DNA of 64,000 nucleotides, from NCBI RefSeq assembly GCF_028583425.1, contig NC_072800.1:12413001-12477000 (forward strand), written 5' to 3'. Source of the stretch: Eublepharis macularius (Eukaryota; Chordata; Lepidosauria; Squamata; Eublepharidae). How positions within the stretch are numbered: position 1 is the first letter of the stretch; each line of letters opens with the position of its first letter. The notes beneath the pieces were generated by a model. It did not search any database and was not told where the DNA came from. It saw only the letters and a list, made by a program, of their open reading frames with translations. A program made the translations under genes and the position numbers. Of the stretch, positions 9,895-21,317 are shown piece by piece.

Positions 9895-10690
9895 TAAGAA
9901 CCAAATCCAAAATGTTTATTGCGGTACATAATCAGCACAATAACAACCTAAATGAATCTACAAAGTACATAAAAGAACGGTGTCAGTATCAAAGACAGCT
10001 TAAAAGATATAAAAGGCTGTGAAAATCTCTGGTTTCGTGCTACGATGTATCGTTAAAAATTTAAAAGCCAAGCTCAGAGAAACAAACATGGAGGTCCCTA
10101 GTATCATGTGTCCAATTCCCTCTGTAATTGATCCTTGCATGTTCTAAGTGCTATAGCAAGGAGTCTAGAGCAAGTCCACGTGAACTGCGGAGTTGCATCA
10201 GATAATAGCTTTTTAGTGATTTCTGAATCTGAGCAGGTGGAAAACATCCTAAACAAGGGATGTAAAATTTTCTCACGTGCTTCCTAGTAGAAACTGCAAC
10301 GAAGCAGTGTGTGCTCTATAGTCTCGACCAAGTCTGCTCCGCAGGGACAGACCCTCTCTGCCATTGCGATATTTTTATAACATCTGGCCATGGAGAAAGC
10401 CCTGCAGTTGGATGGACACTCCAATGAGGACAAGTAGTTTGCTGGAGTTGCAATATGCAGTGATTTCATTGGAGGTAAAAAGTGTGGGACTCTGTCAGTC
10501 TATAGATGACAGGCCACGGAAGATAGACCGCTGTACCCTCACAGCAAGAAATCCACATTCTTGGTTGAAAGGAATCAATTCAAATCCACAGATATGTCCA
10601 TAGGATTGCTCAGAAGGAAAGCAAGCAGTAAGCAGGTTGACAGGAATACTTAAAAGTGTGAAACCCACTCTTCTTATAGAGCCCAATTGC
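9895..10690 (-). mobile_element. Non-LTR retrotransposon fragment (C-terminus of ORF2 and 3' end)
   Basis: Minus-strand translation near 10284-10380 shows C-P-C-G-x4-E-T-x2-E-H-x4-R-C, the cysteine/histidine motif at the C-terminus of reverse-transcriptase ORFs in several LINE clades. The 3' end appears to lie near 9895. The frame is broken upstream. I cannot assign the clade. Confidence 0.55.
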
Positions 10691-11384
10691 TCATCCCCCC
10701 TCCCAATAGTAAAACATAACTTTCAGCGTGAAACAGTCTTTGGTACTCCTCGCATAGTTTACATACCCCGTCTAGACACTAGGAAGGCATAAGATTAAAG
10801 CTGAAACACAGGGATTCATGAGAACGAACCATTTACCAGGTCAGAAGCCCTGGGAGCTTCAAAGTATTTTGATAAGGCACCTGCAGTTTTAGTAGGCCTG
10901 TGAAAGCAAGGCAATTATGACATTTGAAATGTGACATCAAGGTACAGCATCAAACAATGGTTCACAGTAACAGCTCAGCTTAAAATAATCACAAAACGGA
11001 AGGCACTCCGGGTAGAACGAACAAGAAAACGTGAGGAACCCCCACCAGGAGAAAAAAAATTATTTTTCAATATATTCCAATCAAGTAAACTTCGTATTGC
11101 ACAAGTTAATGTGATCAAATATTAAAGAGCTTCATACAGTAATCACCAAGTACAAAAATACAAATATTTTTAGAGTACAAAATATATTCAGACTCAACAC
11201 TGAGCCGCCCTGTATACAGTCTTTCCACAGAGGTAGCAAAGAACCAATTCCGGAGTAGTCAATTCCAACAGGTAAGTCTTCTTGAAGTGGTGAAATCCTT
11301 ATTTAGCTATTATCATGCCTTTCTTATCTTTTACAGATGTCATAATGGACACCGATCTGAACTCCAAGCCCTATCTGGGGCTCA
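10691..11384. other. Unassigned AT-rich sequence
   Basis: It may be further decayed LINE sequence. No domain was read. Confidence 0.3.
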
Positions 11385-11479
11385 GTGTCAGGTCTGAATA
11401 TATTTTGTACTCCAAAATTTTTTGTTTTGGGCTATTTTACACCAACGTTGCTTAAAGATACATACCTGATAACACCTTT

Positions 11480-12797
11480 GCCTCATATTATTCACAACTT
11501 GAATACTGACTGTAATGATTTATTCATATCAAAATCAAAATGGAGCAACCCAAATTCCATTACTCTACAGCTGCACAACTTTTTAATTCAAAACTGGGCT
11601 CAGCTCAAGGTGTTGCCTATCACATACAAAATTCTTCACGGTCTTGGTCCAACGTACCTACGGGACCTCCTCTCTTGCTATGTTCCTCCATGGCAGCTTT
11701 GCTCACCTGAACCGTGGCCATTTTCACACGTCTTTAAAACAGCATGATAGTCATGGGAGGCTCATGCAATTTTTGATGCCGTCTGTGATGGTGGCGCTTT
11801 CGTGGCTGCCTTGCGGAAGGAAGCTGGCAGCCTTCCGTGAGTATCAGTGCCATTTTAAAGATGTGTGAAAACAGCCAGAGTCTCCTGCAGGTGCCACCCT
11901 GCACATGGGCAAAATCAACAGCTGCCCGTACCTATGCCTTCTTCGTTGTGGCCCCCACCCTATAGAAAAGCCTGCCTGAGGAGGTCAGGAAAGCCCCCAC
12001 TCTCCCGGCTTTCCTCAAACAATGCAAAACTGAATGATAACCAAGAGGGCTTTTTTATTCCAATAGAGTGCTGTACTGTAGGGAAGTGGTCTCAAAGAGA
12101 TGGTTCACTAAAGAGATAGGGGCCATAGATTTCACACCACTGTGTACTATCTCTTGCCTTTTGTCCTATCTGTTGCTTCAGGTACGGACTACTATATACT
12201 ATCTGTTGCTTTAAATATGATTCTATTGAGTAGTTCTATGTTATTTAATATCAGTCTTAGAATTGCTTACACTCTGTTTTAGCATTTCTTCAACTCTATA
12301 TTGGATTTTTACTGATGTTATTATGTCTTTGCAAATTTGCATTTATATACCCTATGGCATTTTTATTGAAATGTCCTTGATATAGACAGTACTAATCACA
12401 CACCAGGGCTTTTTTTCAGCAGGAGCACTGTGGAATGGAGTTCCGGCACCTCTTGAAAATGGTCACATGGCCAGTGGCCCCGCCCCCTGATCTCCAGACA
12501 GAGGGGAGTTTAGATTGCCCTCTGCGCAACAGCATGAAGGGCAATCTAAATTCCCCTCTGTCTGGAGATCAGGGGGCGGGGCCACCAGCCATGTGACCAT
12601 TTTCGCCGAGGGTGATTTAAACTTTAAAAAACTCCCCCCTTGTTCCAGCTGACCCAAAGTGACATCATTGTGCGGTCCCGTGTTCCACCACTGAGTTCCA
12701 CCATCTCTTTTCCCAGAAAAAAGCCCTGTCACACACTGTGTAATTCGCCTTGCGTATCAGTGAGAAAGATGGACTATAAATTAATTAATTAATTAAT
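11480..12797 (+). mobile_element. L2-like LINE 3' region, split by a hAT MITE, ending in (TTAA)n
   Basis: At about 11610-11690 the + strand reads V-L-P-I-T-Y-K-I-L-H-G-L-G-P-T-Y-L-R-D-L, typical of the C-terminal region of L2-type ORF2. Frames are broken after that. The untranslated end (about 12040-12400, then 12737-12797) closely matches 60190-60545. The MITE at 12404-12728 sits in the untranslated part. The element ends in an AATT microsatellite at about 12778-12796. Confidence 0.75.
12404..12728 (+). mobile_element. hAT-type MITE, copy 4 (long form)
   Basis: CAGGGCTTTTTTTCAGCAGG to AGAAAAAAGCCCTG. Flanks tcacacac (12396-12403 and 12729-12736) are a perfect 8-bp duplication. The long form has an extra module with 'gtgatttaaactttaaaaaa' and 'cccaaagtgacatcattgtg' beyond the palindrome. 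Confidence 0.92.
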
Positions 12798-13396
12798 GGC
12801 AGTAATTAAACAGTTATTAGAAAGTGTTTGTGACAACTAAACAATCTTGTCAATACTTTTGCAATTAAAAATTTGCTTTCTGATCCCCAGTGAATTGCTT
12901 TGTATATAAAATATTTTAAAATACTTAATGTTCTTTCAGAAAGAAAGAGAGTATTATTTTAAACATCATCTTTGGAATACCTGGGAGACTTCTAAGTAAA
13001 ATCTTTCTTCTAATCTTGCACCTCTTTGCACGAGAAAACTGAGACACTGAGGCATATTACTAACCGTCCTTTCACGTTAAGACTCCAGGCATAACAGACC
13101 ATAATATATGCTCCAAATCCTTTATTTAAAGTAAAGTTCCAAATAACATTTTTACTGTATTTGTTGTAATCACCCTGGTTTTTCCAAGACGCGGATCAAG
13201 TTCTCAAAATCCAGAGAGATGGCCGTGTATTCTCTTCCTACCTGTGGCGAACTACATCTTGTTTTTTAAACCCACTAATTTATAAGGCTTATTTATGCAC
13301 CAGTAGTCAGGGGGGTATTACAAAGTGCAATGAGGGGAAAGTCGCATCACGGCAGGCAGATGCTCTTAAAAGGATTTCCCCTCCCCTCACTCACGG
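12798..13396. other. STX17: AT-rich sequence ahead of the last STX17 segment
   Basis: No repeat is recognised. The stretch just before 13397 is pyrimidine-rich (ttcccctcccctcactcac) as expected of an intron end, but the two bases before the coding similarity are GG instead of AG. The nearest upstream AG that keeps frame is at 13371-13372. Confidence 0.4.
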
Positions 13397-13630
13397 GCTG
13401 CAAAATACAAGCTGGCAGCTCTGCCTGCGGCAGGTGCACTCATTGGTGGAGTCCTAGGGGGGCATATTGGACTCCTCACCGGTTTCAAAGTGGCAGGAGC
13501 TGCAGCTGCACTTGGTGGTGGAGTATTGGGCTTCACAGGTGGAAAACTGACACAGAGCAAGAGACAAAGGAGGATTCAGGCATCCTCCCCCCCCAGCTCT
13601 GCAGACCCCCCTAGACAGAGAATCCGCTGA
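13397..13630 (+). pseudogene. STX17: Syntaxin 17, last coding segment (double glycine-zipper membrane hairpin), acceptor not canonical
   Basis: The frame from 13397 is open for 77 codons to TGA at 13628-13630. It starts A-A-K-Y-K-L-A-A-L-P and contains A-L-I-G-G-V-L-G-G-H-I-G-L-L and A-A-A-L-G-G-G-V-L-G-F-T-G-G-K. These are the paired glycine-zipper segments by which syntaxin 17 inserts into autophagosome membranes. Compared with mammals as I recall them, a proline in the first zipper is histidine here. The basic tail after the hairpin is diverged and ends in ...Q-R-I-R. Downstream of the stop the same frame stays open for dozens of codons and includes N-Y-T-D-K, loosely like the family's usual tail, so the stop could be premature. 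The expected AG before the segment is GG. The long open frame argues that any loss is recent, or that an unusual splice form is used. Confidence 0.75.
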
Positions 13631-13904
13631 ACGGAAGGTCTGCAGCAGCTCTTCCCCAATTACACTGACAAGCCGGCTGCCCTCGCTTTGGATGTCACTT
13701 GGATGCATGCACCTCTACGAAGTCAAGTACACCCAGCCGCTTTGCCTGTTTGGCCAGAGGAAAGGAGAATCTTGATCAGCTTTTGAAAACTGAGATAGAT
13801 CCAGTGAGTCCATTCATTCTCAGAAACGAAGAATTGTTTTTTCAAAATCAAACAAGAATTAATAATAATACAATTAAGTTGTCAACCAAGTAAAGTTCAT
13901 GCAA
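13631..13904. other. Possible STX17 3' untranslated region or intergenic DNA
   Basis: No repeat until 13905. There is no clear polyadenylation signal at a convincing spacing, although AT-rich text is present from 13830. Confidence 0.3.
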
Positions 13905-13993
13905 GATAAACAGCGCATTCCTAAGCAAAGTTACACCCACTGGGCTCCAGGAGCTTAGAGAGGTGTGACTTTGCTTAGGACTGCACCCTAAGT
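13905..13993. mobile_element. Short palindromic repeat (CCTAAGCAAAGTTACAC type)
   Basis: 'cattcctaagcaaagttaca' at about 13916 is mirrored by 'gtgtgactttgcttaggact' at about 13964-13983. It is a MITE-like remnant. Confidence 0.6.
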
Positions 13994-14033
13994 GTAACCA
14001 TCTGGCCAACCCCTTTATCCCATCAAACATCTA

Positions 14034-14225
14034 TGAGCCAAGCTACAAGTGACGAATTACACTTGCCTGGCAAGTGAACAGACTCACGTGTATTCCTAAC
14101 GTGCTCTAAGTTTGCACTGAGATGTATTTTACTGGTTTTACCTATTGTAATTTATTTATTATTGAAACCTGCCCTGAGCCTGCTTGCGGGGAGGACAGGC
14201 TAAAAATCCAATCAATCATATTTGT
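14034..14225 (+). mobile_element. Fragment with CAAGCTACAAGTGACGAA start, then a LINE-like 3' tail
   Basis: The first part matches the end motif of the palindromic element at 63033. The second (cctgccctgagcctgcttgc then aatccaatcaatcata) is an L2-like terminus. Confidence 0.5.
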
Positions 14226-14940
14226 AACAAGGCTCAATGCTGGTTTTGCTAGGTGAGTTCGAACTTCTGAACGAGAATTACTCGGCGGACCGGGATTACA
14301 AGATGGGTAATGAAAGAGGACGTGTTTGCTGTGCTGTGCTAGAACACCGCTGTTGCTCTGCATCCATTTATGCTTCTTTTAGACGGTCCCTCGTCCCTCT
14401 CTGCCAAAAAAAGAGCAGCACTGCAGCAAAAGAAGGAAAAGAAGCACCCCACGGACCAAACGTGCGAGTTGCAGAAACAGGCCGGCGGGTGTCATTCCAA
14501 ATGGCAAGCCTGAGGGATCCAATCCTTTTCGGATGCAGAGCATCAAAGCCACATCATGATTGCTGTGGGTGTGTTGCGATTATGCTCAGGGAAGCATTGC
14601 CAAGCCTTCCCCCAGCCTAAGGTGGAAGGCCACTGGCAAAAGAGCCTGTTCCCTAAGAGAAAGTCTGGGGGAAGGTTTAAAACATTGCTGAATAGAGTGG
14701 CAGGGTAAGAGTCAATGTCTTTCCTGGTATAAACCCCTTCCTAGTAATTCTAGGGCAGTGCTACTCACTCTGCAACTTGTGGAGAGAAGCATTTACAAAC
14801 GTTATCAATGTACTTCCCTCCCTAAGACACCTCAACGAGGATTGCAGTTTACTCGTTCCTTTAGTGGCAGCTGGTTCAAGGTGGGAAATGTATACCCGTT
14901 TAAGCCTGGAACAATGTTAAAACATTGTTAAAACAATGCA
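14226..14940. other. Anonymous sequence with a 127-codon open frame of no recognised family
   Basis: The + frame 14237-14620 is open, but its translation shows no domain, no signal peptide and low-complexity R/S/K patches. It is most likely chance. Confidence 0.35.
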
Positions 14941-15680
14941 AGGTAGAAGGGTACAAGGTAAAGTTTATTGTCTATGGCCAAAGGCTGTTACAATCCAAAC
15001 ACATAAAACAATCTGACATAAATAGGTGAATAATACACACAAGTATCAACGATTGTTCATACAGACAAACTAGCTTGATACCTGCGCTTCGCTGCAATAT
15101 TTACTACTTTAAATCCAGTTATAATACTTATAGATATGTAACATTTTTTGGTTTGTGTGTTTGTTTGTTTTAGTTGGCAACCCTAGTGAACTTTGAGGGG
15201 AAGACTGGGAGGTGAATTTGACCTCAGGACACATTCAATGACTCCCAATAGCAATTTCATACTGTTTAGAATGTGGGGGGTGAGGACCAATCAGGCCGCT
15301 TACGCAGATGACTTCTGTGTTTTAACTGTCTCGGGGAAGGGGAGGAATGAGGTGTGGAATGTTGTGAGCCCCAATCAGCCCACATATGCAAATGACCTTG
15401 AAAGGCTGGCCCAATCAGGGAAGAGTGGCCGAGCTGGCAGTGGACGAGGGCGCAAGCAGGCAGCAGCCTGCCAGCCACATAGGGAAACTGTATCCCTTTG
15501 GGAAAACACTTTTTACCCCCTTAGGGGGTGGATTTCTTCAAATTCCTTCTTAGTAGGTGTTTATATCATGAAAGGAATGTTCTCCCAAATTTCATGTTTC
15601 TATGTCCATGGGTTTAAGCTGGGTGTTGACGAGTCAGTCAGGACACTTGTCCTTATATATAGAGATATCAACAATTAGAA
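14941..15680. mobile_element. Probable decayed retrotransposon 3' region(s), family not determined
   Basis: Text such as 'gtttattgtctatggccaaa' and 'cttgatacctgcgcttcgct' resembles LINE 3' ends seen in squamates, and 'ttggcaaccctag' at about 15175 is the end of the TAGGGTTGCCAA repeat. The run 'agtcaggacacttgtcctta' followed by 'tatatagagat' (about 15637-15667) looks like another element terminus. No coding domain was read. Confidence 0.35.
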
Positions 15681-15829
15681 TGATCTAACCAGGAAATGCT
15701 GATCAAGTAAAAGCATTGCTTTCTCCAGGAAATGTATAAGCATTTAAGCCTGAAACAAAGCATAAGGATTTAAACATGATTTGTCAAGTAATGCAGAAAC
15801 TACATAGTTAGGAGCATACTTAGAGCAAA

Positions 15830-16125
15830 AGATAGTAGGCAGTAGTATAGTCTGCAGTCCCTATCCCTTTAACCAAGCATCTTTCTGAACCATTTCTTTA
15901 CAGTATAATCCTATTACCTTTGTTTAAAAAGCCTTCCTGAATAATTCAGTTTTGCCTAGTTTGTGGAAAGACAGGAAAGTGGGAGTTCTCCTAAACTCAT
16001 CAGTCAGGCCAGTCCACAAGCTGGGGAGCCCATCACAAAGAACATACATCTATGGGCATGAATTTTGTCCCTTTGAAGGGTGACACCTGCAGAAGGCCCT
16101 GCTCAGATGGCTCTTGTTAAGTCTA
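15830..16125 (-). mobile_element. L2-like LINE fragment
   Basis: The segments 'attcagttttgcctagtttg', 'ggaaagacaggaaagtggga' and 'gacacctgcagaaggccctg' parallel, in the same order, the minus-strand L2-like element at 49490-49710. Confidence 0.6.
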
Positions 16126-16995
16126 AAAAACTGGTGGATCCATTAATGGGTTTCCTGCTACAAGTCAAGTTTGACCCTTATATTAATTAGGGTTGAGATC
16201 TCTGTTAAAGAGATCAACAATGTGGCGGTTGGCACAATTGAGCCACTGTGTGGCTATTTCCACTGACAATGCTGGTCACATATCCTAAATGTAAGTTGTT
16301 TGATGCTACAGGCACACTTTGGCAGGCAGGCAGGTGCGCAGCAGAGCTCTGCCAACACCTCACTGGCATATTAGTTGGGCCATGTGAATCTGTCCCACAA
16401 CAGATGGTGAATGTGCCAGTTTTAAGGCCTAGTTTTTGTTCCTTGCAGCCGTCTGAAGGGGTTTTTTTTTGGTTGTTCTGGAATGTTCCCCTTTTCCACC
16501 CACCTGCCTCATCAGCCATCAACTCCGCTGCTCAACATCTTACAAACATTATTCAAAGCAGGTTTCTTGGCTGCATTCAATATTTTTCTGCGATGCACAA
16601 CTTGCTTCTATTCTACCATACGCTAAGGGCCCTGTATTAGTACAGTGAGATCTGAGAATTCACATTTAATCATCATTTTAATAGCATCTTTCTTTTAACT
16701 TTAAAATATACATATTAAGGGCTCATTTTTTCTGATTCACCAGCCGTCACAGCGTATCCATGATGTTAGTTTGTTTTCAGTCTATTGGTGTAATTTCAGA
16801 ACGAAACATAAAACAGAAGAAGGTGTATCCAACACTACTTTTCATCACCCTAGTCTTGAATTCCAAGTCCTTCCATTAATATGGAACCTCACTATAAAAA
16901 GACATTTAGGAGAGCTATTATAGAGGATTTTTTAATTGTCCGCTTGCAGTCATTGTATTGTGTGCTCAAAAAGAAAAGAATCTCCAACAAACTCT
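16126..16995. other. Anonymous sequence
   Basis: No gene or named repeat. The 130-codon + frame at 16248-16640 has no recognisable domain. Confidence 0.3.
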
Positions 16996-17003
16996 CAACT
17001 AAG

Positions 17004-17438
17004 CAGGGCTCATTTTGAGAGGGAACGCGCAGGAACACGGTTCCAGCAGTTCCCCAAAGAGGACACATGTCAGATGGCTCCACCCACCTGACTCTCGGCC
17101 ATTTTGGGCCCGTTTCGGCCTGGATTGGGCCCAAAATGGCCCAGATTGGGCCTCTGATGGGTGCTGGATCACTCTCCTGCTCAGCAGTGGCCTGATCTTG
17201 TCCATTTTGGGCCCCTTTTCAGCCATTTTCAGCCACTTTTTGCCATTTTGGGCCTAATTTCGGCACTGAATGGCCAGGATTGGGTCCAAAACAGCCAGGA
17301 TAGGTGACGTCACGGGGTGTGGCATACGCAAATTGGTTATGTTAATGACACACTTCCAGTGATGTCAAGGGGCATGACATATGCTAATGAGTTATGCTAA
17401 TGAGTTCCTCCAGCTCTTTTTCTATGAAAGGACCCCTG
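17004..17438 (+). mobile_element. hAT-type element with GGCC/AAAATGG-rich interior, short copy
   Basis: Starts CAGGGCTCATTTTGAGAGGG and ends TATGAAAGGACCCCTG. Flanks caactaag (16996-17003 and 17439-17446) are a perfect 8-bp duplication. The left end (ggaacgcgcaggaacacgg) is related to the ends of the common MITE family. The interior contains palindromic GGCCCAAAATGGCC units. A longer inverted copy is at 27440-28572. Confidence 0.9.
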
Positions 17439-17446
17439 CAACTAAG

Positions 17447-18223
17447 TATCTCTGGAACAGCCTAAAAGGCTTGGGTAAAATTTTGGAAAGGGCAGTCTTA
17501 AAGTTTGATACCTGTCGGGGTGTTATGGGTGAGTGAAGCTTCTGCCACTATGAGTCTGCGGCTGCCAGGGCTTCAGAACATCAACTGGGGCAGCTGGCTG
17601 CAGGTGGCTGGGGGTCCCAGCAAGGGCCCCTAGCAGTTGCCCTAGGTACCCTGTGGATAAGACCAGCCCTGGGGCCTGTACACTGTACGCAACTTATTAA
17701 CATGAGCAAAGGGTGACTGCTTTCCCTGGTGGTGTACCAGAAAACTTTCTGCTACACAGCAGCTGAAAAACAAACATGGGATATGTTGTCCCTTAGGATG
17801 AAGTGCTGATGTCTATACCTACTGACCAAAGAGAAATGGTTCTGGGCAGGGTTTGGGTGCCAAGTGTGGGAATGAGCACAGAGTTAGAAATGCCCCAGAG
17901 CACGGCACGCCCCTTTGTTTCCAGCTTGTTGTGGGAAATGACGTGGACATGTACCAACGCTGGAATTCAGAATCAGGATTTGGAATTCTTTCTGACCCTT
18001 TGAATTTGACATTTTTAAAAACTGCAGTTTTGAAATATTCATACTCCATAGGAAACAGCCATTTTCCACCAAAAAGCAAGGAAAACTGTTTAAAAATTTA
18101 TTTCAGCTCCACGACTTTTTCCCATTGCCCATGCCAACCCGAAGAGCTGAGCAGAGGTAGCAAACGCACAGCAACACCTAGATTTTCCAGGCAGCAGAAC
18201 TCAGAATGGGGCAGTGACCGCAG
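17447..18223. other. Anonymous sequence
   Basis: No recognised repeat or gene. The overlapping frames of 60-143 codons lack domains. Confidence 0.3.
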
Positions 18224-18375
18224 CTTTATTTATTTATTTATTTATTTGCTTTTCTGCCATAGAGAAACTCAAAGCAGCTTATGATATGAAACAGAAACAA
18301 ACCTTAAAATACATGTTAAAAAAAAGTTTCAAAACTACAGACACAATAAAAAGTGGCTAAATAAAACCTACCCTT
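18224..18375 (-). mobile_element. L2-like LINE 3' end with (TTTA)n
   Basis: (TTTA)n at about 18224-18248 is followed by 'gccatagagaaactcaaagc', the reverse complement of the usual L2-like terminus. Confidence 0.55.
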
Positions 18376-18377
18376 AG

Positions 18378-18500
18378 CTGGATAGCCCAGGAGATCCTGA
18401 TCTTGTCAGATTTCAGAAACTAAGCCGGGTCAGCCTTGGTTAGTAATTGGATGGGTGACCTCCAGCAAAGACCAGGGTTGCCGAGGCAGTCAATGGTGGT
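18378..18500 (+). mobile_element. 5S rRNA-derived SINE
   Basis: 'cctgatcttgtcagatttca', 'gaaactaagccgggtcagcc' and 'ttggttagtaattggatggg' follow the order of the internal promoter region of 5S rRNA. It is a retroposed derivative, not a 5S gene: the 5S ends are missing and the sequence is diverged. Confidence 0.8.
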
Positions 18501-18524
18501 GGAGAAAACAATGTTATATGATTT

Positions 18525-18602
18525 TGCAACACTCTAGGAATTCCCATGGAAGTTCTATGTTCAAAACCACATTGATTAGGGGAATTCCTAGAGTGTCACA
18601 GA
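18525..18602. repeat. Imperfect palindrome (CTAGGAATT type)
   Basis: 'acactctaggaattccc' is mirrored by 'ggggaattcctagagtgt' with a loop of about 45 bp. A related palindrome is at 23325-23410. Confidence 0.55.
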
Positions 18603-18721
18603 TACCATGAACAAGGTTCAAGGCCAGTAACACCTTAAAGACCAACAAGGTTTTTCAAGGTTTGAGCTTTTCACTCACTCAGAAGTGATGTCATGGTGTC
18701 ACGCACCATCGTACCCTCCCC

Positions 18722-18977
18722 CAGGGCTTTTTTTCTGGGAAAAGAGGTGGTGGAACTCAGTGGGTTGCCCTTGGAGAAAATGGTCACATGGCTGGTGCCC
18801 CCACCCCGATCTCCAGACAGGGGAGCTTAGATTGCCCTCCGCGCCGCCAAGTTGCGCGGAGGGCAATCTAAGCTCCCCTCTGTCTGGAGATCAGGGGGCG
18901 GGGCCACCAGCCATGTGACCATTTTCAAGAGGTTCCGGAACTCCGTTCCACCGCGTTTCCGGTGAAAAAAAGCCCTG
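18722..18977 (-). mobile_element. hAT-type MITE, copy 5 (short form, inverted)
   Basis: CAGGGCTTTTTTTCTGGG at left and GGTGAAAAAAAGCCCTG at right. Flanks ccctcccc (18714-18721 and 18978-18985) are a perfect duplication. Confidence 0.92.
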
Positions 18978-18985
18978 CCCTCCCC

Positions 18986-19600
18986 CTCCATTTTTGCCCC
19001 TGCTACTCTATTGAGCAAGGGGAGGATTCAGAGAGCAGAGATGGGAGGCTGGTAAGGCTAATGAGGTGGGTGGAGCTGGTTGTGATTTATGATGCACATA
19101 CTACACTTGGCAATGCAAAGAAAAGATTGCGCACTCTGTCTATGCTTATTCTGGTGAGCACAAAAGCTCTTTCAGCCCGTAGTTTTGATCAATGCACACT
19201 TCCTTATGACACGGAGATAAATATATGAACTGTATTGAATATAGTTGTCTGTTTTTATCAAAGTGTAGCTTTTAAGGAAGGAAATATATATAAACATGAT
19301 TTTTGAAGTTAGTCACTCTGAGCACAAGTTATTGTGTATCAAAGTGTATTTCCTTAAAAGTTAAGCAGTTGTTAATTCTCTTTTGTCTCTTGGTCAGTAT
19401 CACAGTCCTAGTTTCAGTAAGCCGGTGGAGGTGGGCTGTGGAATTTCACAGGGGAAAACGCACAGGTTAAACAAGGGGGGCTTTCCAAGGACCATTTACA
19501 ATATTCTTAGAAATAGTAATTAAAATCAACCCCGTAGCTGGAAACACTTGGCCAAGTCTCATAGTACTTCCAAAAGATCTTTGTGTGATGGTGGATTTCA
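18986..19600. other. Anonymous AT-rich sequence
   Basis: No gene or named repeat. Confidence 0.35.
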
Positions 19601-19604
19601 GAAG

Positions 19605-20690
19605 ATCAGTAATTTATGTCGACTCTCCAGGATCCTGCTCAGGGCACTTTACAAAATAAAAGAAAATAAAATATATAAAAATGTTAAACGCTGTTAATTA
19701 AAAACCCGTCCAGGGCATAAAAATCTAGCACAGATCATCAAGCAGCTTAAAACGAAGAACAGTTTTCAGACTAAAACACTCTGCAAAGATGGTGTTAAAA
19801 GAACAGCTCTTTAATCAAACACCTGGGTGATCAGAAACATTTGGGCCTGGCACTTTTAAAAGAGAGTAATGTAAACATCAGGGCTTGTGAGACAATCTCA
19901 ATTAGTGAGGGGGACAACGTGGGAGGAGGTGGTCCTTCAAGTACCCTTGACTCAAGCCATTTAGGAAAGAACCAGCACTCTGAATTGTGCTTGAAAATAA
20001 ATGGGCAGCCAGCGCAGATCTTTCAGCACTAGGGCGATACGATCCCTGTATCTCATCCCAACAGGAACAAGGCTGCCACATTTGGGATCAGTGGAAATTC
20101 CCAAGCCACTTTCAAAGGCAGCCCCATGTACTGCATGTCTCAGTAATCTAACCTGGATGTAATCAGAGCATGGATCTCTGTGCCTGGGTTATGCTTTTCG
20201 GGGAACAGCTATAGCTGGTGTATTCGCCAAAACTGATAAAAGGCACTATATAGCACAGAGGAGAGCCGGGCCTCCAATCCTAGTCCAGTATCCACTAACA
20301 TTCTCAACTACCAACTTTTTTTGTTAGGAGAAATGCCGCTTTGTTATGCAGCGCCTCCATTTTGTCTGGATTGAGCTTCAGTTTATTGGCCTTCATCCAT
20401 GACCATCTCCAGGCAGCTGTTCTGGACTTCCACAGACCCACATGAAGTAGAGCTGGGTGTCATCCACAAATTGGTGGCACCTTATTCCTGGTCCCTTGGT
20501 GATCTCTTTCAGAGGTTTCATGTAGATGTTAAACACCATGGAGGACAAGATGGAACCTTTCAGGATCCCAAAGCAAGGGGCTGAGCAGCAGGCCCCCAGC
20601 ACATTTGGAGTCAGCCAGACGAGTAACAGCAGAACCACAAAAGTGTCAGACTATGGCATTCCAGACTTGATAGTCTGTTTCACTCCCTTC
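19605..20690 (-). mobile_element. L2-like LINE, 3' end and reverse-transcriptase fragment
   Basis: The minus frame at 20393-20638 contains G-I-L-K-G-S-I-L-S-S-M-V-F-N-I-Y-M-K-P-L and F-V-D-D-T-Q-L-Y-F. These are the reverse-transcriptase motifs G-S-x-L-S-P and F/Y-x-D-D, with V in place of A in the latter. The 3' terminus lies near 19620-19680 (AAAATAAA-rich). Several frames are broken. Confidence 0.85.
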
Positions 20691-21317
20691 TGCAAGAAGA
20701 CGAGGTCTTTTGATTTCAAAAGGTTTATTGTGAAAGACAGCATTCAAGCCCAGATGTACATATTCCAGGATTAGAGATCCTGGCCGAGCAAAGCTTTGCT
20801 AGGAATGATTCATAGAGTAAAGGTTGTTACATTTCACACTCCCAGAGCCCAGCCTCCCCCCCGAGTTCATACAGCAAAACTTCTCAGAGGCACTCCGAGC
20901 TAGCCGAGGTCAAAACAGCAGATAAGACAGTATCTGTTCCCATGGAACCGGCTCCTTGCAGGTGTTGCCTGGAGGGAAAGAAATCTAAACACTACAGGAT
21001 TAAACATGGCGTTACTTAGGTTAAAACAGATTCTGACAAAAAGCACGGTACGCCCTACTTCCAAGTCAGCCAGCTCCCCCAGGCGGATAGCATGGTTGCT
21101 GATATCGAATACTGCCAAGAGATCCCGGGGAATCAACAATGATGCATTCCACCATCACTCTCAATGCAAAGATCATCAGTCAGGGCAACATAGGCCATTT
21201 TCACCCCAAAGCTGGACCTGAATCTGGATTGAAATTAATCTCGATCATCTGTGTCCTCCAGGACCGCTTGAAGCTGTGTAATGTCGGCATACGGTCGCCG
21301 ACCTTCAGGTCCGTTCT
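20691..21317. other. Unassigned insertion between parts of an L2-like element
   Basis: About 20700-21060 does not look like L2. The portion after 21060 (ccagctcccccaggcggata) may again be decayed LINE. Confidence 0.35.

Noticed and set aside
13373..13396. Use of the upstream AG at 13371-13372 as acceptor for the last STX17 segment
   Set aside because: It keeps frame and would add eight residues, but there is no pyrimidine tract before it and the added residues have no family counterpart. Not excluded, only unsupported.
14237..14620. 127-codon plus-strand open frame
   Set aside because: No recognisable family, and its neighbours are LINE tails and MITE fragments.
15193..15678. 161-codon plus-strand open frame
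   Set aside because: It overlaps repeat-like text and shows no domain.
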